Shown here: positions 57,752 to 64,000 of the stretch, piece after piece
How positions within the stretch are numbered: the stretch's first letter is position 1
Layout of the letters: each line of letters starts with the position of its first letter
Source of the DNA: Dermatemys mawii
Lineage: Eukaryota; Chordata; Testudines; Dermatemydidae
Assembly (NCBI GenBank): GCA_007922305.1
Contig: ML677334.1
Coordinates: 14,766,318 to 14,830,317 of the forward strand
DNA length: 64,000 nucleotides
Reading direction: 5' to 3'
Made by a program: the position numbers and the translations under genes
The notes under the pieces: model-generated
Database searches by the model: none
What the model was told of the DNA's origin: nothing
What the model saw: the letters and a program-made list of their open reading frames with translations, nothing else

Positions 57752-58353
57752 AAGAACAAGAATACTTGCGGCACCTTAGAGACTAACAATTTTTTTTGGC
57801 ATAAGCTTTCGTAGGCTATAGCCCACTTCATCGGATGCATAAAATGGAACACACAGTAGGTAATATATATACCCACAGAGAAAATATGTAAAGGTGGAAG
57901 TTGTCATACCAATTCTAAGAGGCTATTTAATTTAAATGGGCTATTATCAGCAGGAGGAAAAAAAAACTTTTGTAGTGATAATCAAGATCAATATCAGATA
58001 GTTGACAAGAAGATGTGAGGATACTTAAAGAAGATTCAATTAGTGTAATGGCCCAGCCATTTCCAGTCTCTGTTTTACCCTAATTTGATAGTGTCCAGTT
58101 TGCAAGTCAATTCCAGTTCAGCAGCTTCTCATTGGAGTTTGTTTTTGAAGTTTTTCTGTTTCAGAATTGTAACCTTCAGATCTGTTGTAGAATGACCAGG
58201 GAGATTGAAGTGTTCTCTTACTGGTTTTTGAATGTTATGATTCCTGATGTCAGATTTGCGTCCATTTATTCTTTTGCATAGAGACCGTCCGGTCTGGCCA
58301 ATGTACATAGCAGAGGGGCATTACTGGCACATGATGACATATATCACATTAGA
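57752..58353 (-). mobile_element. Penelope-like element (lineage B), 3' part with GIY-YIG remnant, minus strand
   Basis: The minus strand from 58353 reads DVIYVIMCQ, a stop, CPSAM, then YIGQTGRSL (YIG at 58305-58297), KRINGRKSDIRNHN, a REHFNLPGH block and AAELE, ending WLGHY. This is the order of a PLE GIY-YIG endonuclease (first strand Y-I, then YIG-T, Arg, and a later Glu). Three in-frame stops inactivate it. The 3' non-coding tail continues to 57752, with the hairpin TCCGATGAAGTGGGCTATAG near 57840-57815. The 5' truncation is at about 58353. Lineage B differs from lineage A (41.7 kb) in both protein and tail. Confidence 0.82.
57799..57840 (-). other. Hammerhead-like hairpin in the PLE tail
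   Basis: On the minus strand the order is CCGATGA, stem arms GTGGGC and GCCTAC (six pairs, one G-T) around TATA, GAAA, then GC-TTAT-GC and CC. The hammerhead core is CUGANGA, stem II, GAAA, stem III, UH. Here U4 is C and the pre-cleavage U is C, so this copy is probably inactive. PLE termini are known to carry hammerhead motifs. Inference from sequence; not folded by program. Confidence 0.4.
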
Positions 58354-58984
58354 TGGCAGTGTTATTCTGCTAGGTATTAATGGCTGTCATAAGCAAATCT
58401 TAATTCTACAGATCAAATACAGATCTAATTAAAGTTAATAGGAATATTAAACACCCTTTGTTCAGGCTAAATGGAAGGAAGAATTAAATGCCATTTTGTG
58501 TAGTGAGAGCTGAAAAAAAAGACGTTACCATTGCCCCGAGGCTGGCCAGCATGACCAGGCCTAAGCAGAACCCAAGCCATGTGGTCTGAAGGGTTTCCCT
58601 GGGGACCGATTGTAAACACAGAACCTGGGACATTTATTGGGTGAATCTGTGTGAGACAGATAAGAAAGCAACCAGAAAGCAACAGACAAGAAGAGAAACA
58701 GTAGATGTGGCCATGACAGGGAGAAAATACACAACTTCTTGGAGCAGGACTTGCTGGAAAAGCAGGCTTGCAAACCGTGAGAAGTAAACTGTCTCCAGTT
58801 TATTTCTACAATTTAAAGAATAGGCTGCTGTACAACAAATCATGGGCAAGTCATTCAATGTTAAATAGTAAAAAGCACTTAAGAGCCAAACTACCAATTT
58901 TAAAAGTGACTCAGACACTTAGGAACCCCTTAGTCACTTTTGAAAATGGAACCTGGTTGCTTATACTAGTTCAGGTACTTCTGA
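58354..58984. other. No gene; small hairpin remnant at 58899-58955
   Basis: The stretch TTTTAAAAGTGACTCAGACA, CTTAGGAACCCCTTAG, TCACTTTTGAAAATGG forms a short foldback of the MITE type. Minus frames 58682-58467, 58773-58561 and 58918-58634 overlap one another and lack motifs. Confidence 0.45.
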
Positions 58985-59140
58985 AATATGTAACTTTAAT
59001 CTCTCTGTGCCTTAGTTCCCCATCTATAAAATGGGGAGAATAGCACTTCCCTTTCTAATATGGGTGCTGTAAAGATTAATATATTAAGGATTATAAAGTA
59101 TTCACATACAATGGTAGCTGGGGCCATAAAAATGTCTGAT
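58985..59140 (+). mobile_element. MIR-like CORE-SINE, 3' half
   Basis: The run ATCTCTCTGTGCCTTAGTTC, CCCATCTATAAAATGGGGAG, AATAGCACTTCCC, GTGCTGTAAAGATTAATA, TTATAAAGTATTC closely follows the conserved MIR core and tail. No tRNA head is attached. Confidence 0.8.
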
Positions 59141-60402
59141 AGGCAGACCCTCTATTTTTTTACCTCATGACCAACTTTTTCCCTTAGCTACATAAGCACC
59201 ATTCTCCTTTAAGTCAATGGGAGCCACAGTCAAATTTAAGCCTCTTAGTACGTTTAAGTTTTTCAGAAATCTGACCTACAATATACAACCGTAATGGCAA
59301 AGCAGCACAAGGGAGATTTAGATTGATAATTTAATAGAACAAACAACTGAAGAGCCACTAGTAAATGGCAGCATGCAATGCTTCACTGAAGGTCCCTTTA
59401 CTCTGAAGGTCCCTTTACTGTACCCTTAGAAATGATTTAACATACAATATAAAAACATTATCTTTGAAATATATATATATATATATATAATACAATTTAT
59501 TTATTTACATAGGCTATAATGATATAAAATTATCAATATTATTATAAAATCTACAGAATCATGTTAAATCAGCCTATTAAGGCAGTCCAAGTTGTCCTAT
59601 ATAACAACACTAATGTACAAATCCATAGTTATCACATTATTATCTTATTAGAACAGAGAAATCCTAGACTCAAAAACTCTTTATTTGGGTACAGTTTGTC
59701 ATTTCTATTTCATTTTAAACACTGATTGATGAGAATGTTAGCTACTTTTATAGCTTTTGCACAGCTAATAGAATCTATGAGAAATGACCAATAAAAAATT
59801 ACTGAATGTAAATGCTGAACATATTTTTTTAGATCTTTATAAATTGTATTTCAGGGTAGACATGTGCCCACCAGTATACTGAAAGTTCCCTCATACATAC
59901 AGTAATATTATTAGAGCAAGTGTTTTAGAAAGTATTACTGGAGCTAGAAAATTAAACCTGATAATTGCAACTGCTTCTACCTTTATCAAGGACTTATTAA
60001 CAATATAAATGGATTTAAAATTTACCAAATCTAAGGCATGTTTTCTGCTCTTAATTAATGGTCATATGTAGAATCATGATTTCACTCCTTCCTGATTTTA
60101 CACATGCCTCAAATGTACACTCATTAAAGGTCAAATGCTCCTCTCTCCTCCATGCAGACATATAAGGTCCTAAATACAGTGGATGGGTCAGTATTGTGCT
60201 GGACAGGCAGGGCAGAGTGGGAGAGGCCACAGAGGTTATATTTGAATTCCAACACACAATGGTGTGCGGATGTAGCATTTAGGAGATACTTCTCTGAATG
60301 TATTACATTTACCTTGGAAGGAATTACGTCACAGATGACAATCAGTATTGCTCTATGATCCGAGTATATCACCACTACAGCCTGTTCTGCCTGAATATGT
60401 CT
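59141..60402. other. About 1.3 kb without recognised gene; (TA)n and an 18-bp duplication
   Basis: (AT)n at 59469-59489. CTGAAGGTCCCTTTACT is duplicated back to back at 59386-59420. Frames at 60051-60375 on both strands are shadows of each other. Confidence 0.5.
59469..59489. repeat. (AT)n microsatellite
   Basis: About ten AT units. Confidence 0.9.
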
Positions 60403-60500
60403 AAGGGTACGCCGATACTATGGAGACTATACCAGCATAACCCCATAGCATAGACACATTCTACAATGACAGAAGGAGTTTTTATGACTGTGTAGAAACA
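60403..60500. mobile_element. MITE fragment of the TGTCTACAC family
   Basis: AAGGGTACGCCGATACTATG is a decayed AAGGGTATGTCTACACTATG end; internal ACCCCATAGCATAGACAC is the inverted partner. Confidence 0.5.
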
Positions 60501-60528
60501 CTACCTCCCCAATCAAACTAGCTAACTA

Positions 60529-60813
60529 AGGGTATGTCTACACCGTAACTAAATACCTGTGGCTGGCCCAGGTCTGCTGACTTGGGCTTGTGGGACTGGG
60601 ACTGGGACTGCCAGACTGTAAAATGGACACTCAGGCTTGGACTAGAGCCTGAGCTATAGGAGCCACAAGCTGGGAGGGTTCCAGAGCCCAGATTTTAGCC
60701 TGAGGCCATACATCTACATCACAGTTGTACAGCCCTGCAGCCTGAGTCCCACAAGCCCAAGTTAGCTGTCATGGGACAGCCATGGGTGTTTAACTGCAGT
60801 GTAGACATTTCCT
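60529..60813. mobile_element. 285-bp foldback MITE
   Basis: The left end AGGGTATGTCTACACCGTAA and the right end, backwards AGGAAATGTCTACACTGCAG, are inverted. Arms continue inward: GCTGACTTGGGCTTGTGGGA on the left pairs with the right arm, backwards GCTAACTTGGGCTTGTGGGA. GGCTTGGACTAGAGCC is a central fold. No clear TSD. Confidence 0.78.
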
Positions 60814-60852
60814 GTGTTGACTGAAGCCCTCTTCAGGGCTTCGTCATACGTA

Positions 60853-61022
60853 AAGAACAGCCATATTGGTTAGACCAAAGGTCCATCTAGCCCGGTATTC
60901 TGTCTTCTGACAGTGGCCAATGCCAGGTTCCCCCGAGGAAATGAAGAGAACAGATAATCATCAAACATCCATCTCCTGTCGCCCATTCCAAGCTTCTGGA
61001 AAACAGAATTTAGGAACACCAT
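60853..61022 (-). mobile_element. CR1-type LINE 3' end, minus strand
   Basis: The plus strand reads AAGAACAGCCATATTGGTTA, GACCAAAGGTCCATCTAGCC, GACAGTGGCCAATGCCAGGT, CTCCTGTCGCCCATTCC, AGCTTCTGGAAAACAG. Read on the minus strand this is the terminal 170 bp of the CR1 subfamily whose plus-strand copy ends at 46345 (TGTCAGAGGCAGGATATTAG..., TCTGAT..., CCTATG). Well preserved by eye. Confidence 0.75.
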
Positions 61023-61026
61023 CCTA

Positions 61027-61147
61027 TAGCTCTGTCTACACTGGAAGTTTTGTAGGCATTGCTATGTCAGTCAAGGGTATGATTTTTTTCAGACTCCTCA
61101 CCAGCACAGCAATGCTAGTATATCTTTTCAGTGTAGACAAAGGCTTA
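61027..61147. mobile_element. 121-bp MITE of the TGTCTACAC family
   Basis: The left end TAGCTCTGTCTACACTGGAA and the right end, backwards TAAGCCTTTGTCTACACTGA, are inverted. Inner arms TTGCTATGTCAGTCAAGGGT and CAGCACAGCAATGCTAG are partly complementary. It sits immediately next to the CR1 tail. Confidence 0.78.
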
Positions 61148-62197
61148 ATGAAAATAATTCCTTAACTATAGATCATTAACAAAATAACAGACTACCTTAC
61201 ATAACATTTATCATTTTCTCTTAAACTTTAGAAAATGTTCATGTTGGCACACACCCACTACCATATGTTGACCTTCTTATTATGGTTTATTCTTGCATCT
61301 TTCTCATAGGTTTCATTAGCTTTAAAAAAGAGATGGATGTAGAAATAAACTCACCACATTGGAATGTTTGAAAGCTTTACCCAAATATTAATTAATACAG
61401 AACTATAATACCATTCAGATGGAGCTAAGACTGCCAACAACATTATAAATAAGATCTGCCCATTCTGTAAACTTTAAAAGATTTTTTCACTCTTTACTCC
61501 TTCACAAATCTTGGTTCAGGACCTGACTGGCAGTTTAATTAAGCCTAGTGCATTAAAAAATAATGTGGCCAGTTCATCTTGATACATTAAAAGATTTTTT
61601 CCTCTCTAAATCATTCTGTAATGCTTCAGACCAATTTTTTTTAAACAAACAAAACTAAAACCCAATATTCCATAAGCAGAATAAATGAATGCACTATACA
61701 GAATTGTAGAAAAAAAATATTGCATTAAATGTAACAGCAGAACTTTCCTTTTCATTATTTTTGCAATTTGTTAACAACGACCAGAAGAAACTTTTTCCTC
61801 AATGCAGTTTAGTGACTTTTGTCCTAATTAGAAAGTGTTTTCACTTCACAATGTCTTTTATTTAATGCCAATGAAAGTTAAGTGACACATATGCCCACAG
61901 AATCATACTTAGACACTAGGATGAGAGAAAATGTAAGAAATGCCATTCTCAGTCAGACCACTATACTATGACTTTCAATGTGGTGATGCTTCAGAGAGGG
62001 ATGCAAGAAATTCTGCAGTTGGTAGTTAAAAACTGTCCAAACTAAGTTTCCTCTTAATTTGGTTTATGTCCTGAAGCATGACAGTTTAAATCCTTTCCTT
62101 GGATATTTTACATTATAGCTAGAATTAAAGAGCTGATGATGAAAACTGAATTTCACTGGATGTGTTCTATAGGCTCCGTTTTAATTTTTAATCAAAT
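61148..62197. other. About 1.05 kb without recognised gene
   Basis: A+T-rich. GAATCATACTTAGACACTAG and GAAATGCCATTCTCAGTCAG near 61910-61960 may be a LINE scrap; too weak to call. Confidence 0.4.
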
Positions 62198-62279
62198 AGC
62201 CCCTAATCCTGCAAATTGTTCTAGGCTCAATCAATGAGAATAAGAGTCCAGCAGCCTGGAATAATTTGCAGGACTAGGG
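62198..62279. mobile_element. 82-bp foldback MITE
   Basis: The left arm AGCCCCTAATCCTGCAAATT, GTTCTAGG pairs with the right arm read backwards, CCCTAGTCCTGCAAATTATT, CCAGG. A compact hairpin. Confidence 0.75.
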
Positions 62280-62344
62280 ATATCTTTTTAAAAGATATAC
62301 TGTAATTCAACCAGAAGTTATGAACTTTATACTCAAATTATTGG

Positions 62345-62425
62345 CTGAGATTCTGAGTCCTGGGTTATATGAGAGGTCAGACTAAATGATCACAATGACA
62401 TCAAAGTCTACAAATTCCACTTGTT
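62345..62425 (+). mobile_element. CR1-type LINE 3' terminus
   Basis: GAGAGGTCAGACTAAATGAT, CACAATGACATCAAAGTCTA matches the GGTCAGACTAGATGATCA...TCTATGA end of CR1-type LINEs. Only the last tens of bases remain. Confidence 0.5.
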
Positions 62426-62759
62426 ACATACATGTAATTCCCACTGAGGTCGATAGCAGGTTAGCATATGCAACGAGTGTGAGATGAGGCCCATAATCCA
62501 AAGTAAAATTCAAATAGTTAAGTAAAATGTGATTTAATAAAATAAACAAATGAAAAACAACCCTATAACCAAATTTCTCCTTATAGTGTATCTGATTATT
62601 GTATTTGGATAAGGAAAGATTTAGAGGTCAACTGGTGTAAATCAAAACAGTTCAATTTGACTGGACTGGGACTCTTCTGGTTTACGTCGGTTTAGGTTCT
62701 GACCCATGTTTCCATTATTACTCAGCATATTTTGTCGCATGATTACTATTGTAGCAATT
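62426..62759. other. No gene seen
   Basis: A+T-rich; nothing recognised. Confidence 0.45.
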
Positions 62760-63460
62760 ACAGAGACGTGACACACTATGATTGGGGTGACTGCAAAACA
62801 ATCTTTAATTCCTCTTTACATAGACTCACTTCCTTGCTCTATACTCCCTGTTGGTGGTTCTAAACATTCACAACACCACATCCTCCTTTCTGAAAAAGGA
62901 AGTATGATCAAAACTTTATCTAAATTTTATATTAAACAACAATATATAAAAGGAATAAAATATCAACACATAACAAGAATAAACAAACCTTATGAATTAC
63001 AAGATAGGTTGCCTGGATATTCAGCCTTGTCAGAGATTTACTCTGCCCATTTAAGACATTTGACTACCAGTCCTCTGACTTTTTTGGATTTTAAAGATTT
63101 TTTAAGCAATGTAGGAGGCAGTCTTTCTCTTGCTGGATATCTCCTTGAATGGACTAGATCTGTAGGAAACACTGGTGGTTTTATATGTGCAGGAAGGGTG
63201 TTGTTCACAGATTCAGTTTTGGGGTAGTGATCAGAGTATATTGGAAGTCCACCTGGTGACATGGTAAGATGACACCTATTCTGATGGATGATTCCTGTTG
63301 GCACTCAAGTGGCCACTCTAAAGGTTCAAACTAATCTTATACTCCAAAACTGATTCCATACCCTCTAATTTAAAGATAGATGTGTTATAATCACAGTCCT
63401 GCTCCATGTATCAGATTTCCTCTTAGTGAGATTCCAGAGGACAGTGTCTGGCGCCAGCTG
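62760..63460 (-). mobile_element. Ty3/gypsy-like pol C-terminus with polypurine tract and LTR start, minus strand
   Basis: On the minus strand (63304 to 63038) the frame gives PTGIIHQNRCHL, matching the (P/T)xG..RRNR.HL motif at the end of Ty3/gypsy integrases. A tail with HSRRYPARERLPP (the usual R..R.RR.PP type) follows, then a stop. Upstream, other frames hold WSRTVI-like text where W.PA.V is expected. Downstream lies a purine-rich AGAAAGGAGGATG (about 62897-62885), which would be the polypurine tract, followed by TGTGGTGTTGTGAATG, a plausible LTR start. The rest of the LTR is not recognisable past about 62760. Confidence 0.5.
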
Positions 63461-63814
63461 CCATGGAAGCAAGGATAAGCCTAGGCAGGGATTGTTGACA
63501 ATGTGAAGTCATATAATTTCTGCATGGATAGCATCAGGTTGTACAATATACTGGGCTTGATGGGATCCGCTGCCATTTCTATTGTAATTGGTTGTCTTGA
63601 GTTGTGTGGTTAGATCTTGTATGACTGGTAGACTGAGACACTGGTATGGACATATCCATATGGTTTAATGGTGTCTTTTGATATGAAATGAATAAATATC
63701 AAAGTACACCCCAAACGGTAAAAAATAATTCAATATTGTTAATCACAAACCAAGCAGCCAAAGGGAGAGAGAAAGAACTTTGCATCCTTTAATCCAGTTC
63801 TAAATGCATTTTCT
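63461..63814. other. No gene; possibly more decayed gypsy pol
   Basis: Continues upstream (minus strand) of the pol fragment, but no motif can be read reliably. Confidence 0.35.
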
Positions 63815-64000
63815 TTAACTTACTTCTGTGCAGCATGGGGCATATGTATCTTGCTGGTGTAAACTAGTATAAATTGTGGATTCTCAGTAACCTGAAGTCT
63901 TATGACCAGGATTTGAGGATGTCAGTAACTCAGCTAGAGGTTAGGGGTCTATTTCAGGAGTGGATGAGTGAGGTTCTCTGGTGTGCAGTGTGCAGAAGAT
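63815..64000 (+). mobile_element. CR1-type LINE 3' region, cut by window end
   Basis: GTGCAGCATGGGGCATATGT, GTAACCTGAAGTCTTATGAC, CAGGATTTGAGGATGTCAGT, AACTCAGCTAGAGGTTAGGG and TCAGGAGTGGATGAGTGAGG follow the known order of a CR1-type 3' untranslated tail. The expected GGTCAGACTAGATGATC terminus would lie just beyond 64000. Confidence 0.65.

Noticed and set aside
58247..58432. Plus-strand frame over the PLE
   Set aside because: Antisense shadow of the GIY-YIG coding remnant.
62778..63227. 149-codon plus-strand frame
   Set aside because: Antisense to the gypsy-like pol fragment, whose minus-strand motifs are recognisable; the plus frame has none.
1..64000. CRISPR arrays, operons, bacterial promoters, rRNA
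   Set aside because: Nothing matching was seen; the repeat content is vertebrate.

Overview
This window looks like nuclear DNA from an amniote, most likely a turtle or tortoise (inference). The evidence is its repeat content: long 5'-truncated CR1 LINEs with bird/reptile-type pol remnants, two lineages of Penelope-like element (PLE), many short hAT-type elements with 8-bp target-site duplications (TSDs), a Tigger/pogo-type element, MIR-like CORE-SINEs and a solo LTR. I found no host protein-coding exon, rRNA, tRNA gene or CRISPR array. Every open frame I examined is under about 155 codons and is either chance or a decayed transposon frame. The window is best read as intergenic or deep intronic sequence. 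Repeat family calls rest on recognised motifs and visible termini, not on a database search.

Layout, left to right. 1-1265 is a minus-strand CR1 entered by a small inverted-repeat element. 2.3-5.3 kb holds a 115-bp hAT MITE with a perfect TSD, a MIR-like SINE and a GC-rich unclassified repeat. 6.3-9.9 kb is a cluster of five hAT-type elements, one nested in another. 11.3-16.2 kb has a large inverted-repeat element, an old LINE reverse-transcriptase remnant, two small hAT MITEs and a PLE terminal fragment. 19.95-20.39 kb is an almost pure A+T island bounded by a 19-bp direct repeat. 25.2-26.5 kb is a MITE inside another element plus a PLE tail.

28.2-30.7 kb is a minus-strand solo LTR of about 1.06 kb, expanded to 2.5 kb by a nested Tigger-like element and a hAT element. 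31.1 kb has an L2-type LINE remnant. 38.8-40.1 and 47.3-49.5 kb are two related plus-strand CR1 copies. 41.7-43.7 kb is a PLE split twice by DNA transposons. 44.4-46.3 kb is a CR1-type LINE split by two insertions, one a foldback hAT. 53.3-54.5 kb is a 1.1-kb inverted-repeat element with tRNA-like promoter sequence. 57.4-59.1 kb carries MIR pieces and a minus-strand PLE with a GIY-YIG remnant. 60.4-61.15 kb is a row of MITEs and a CR1 tail. 62.8-63.5 kb is a minus-strand Ty3/gypsy-like pol end, and a LINE tail runs off the window at 64 kb.

No genes act together here. The biological content is the layered insertion history and the structural elements: hammerhead-like hairpins in the PLE tails, long foldbacks and the A+T island. 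I did not find a convincing new biological system.
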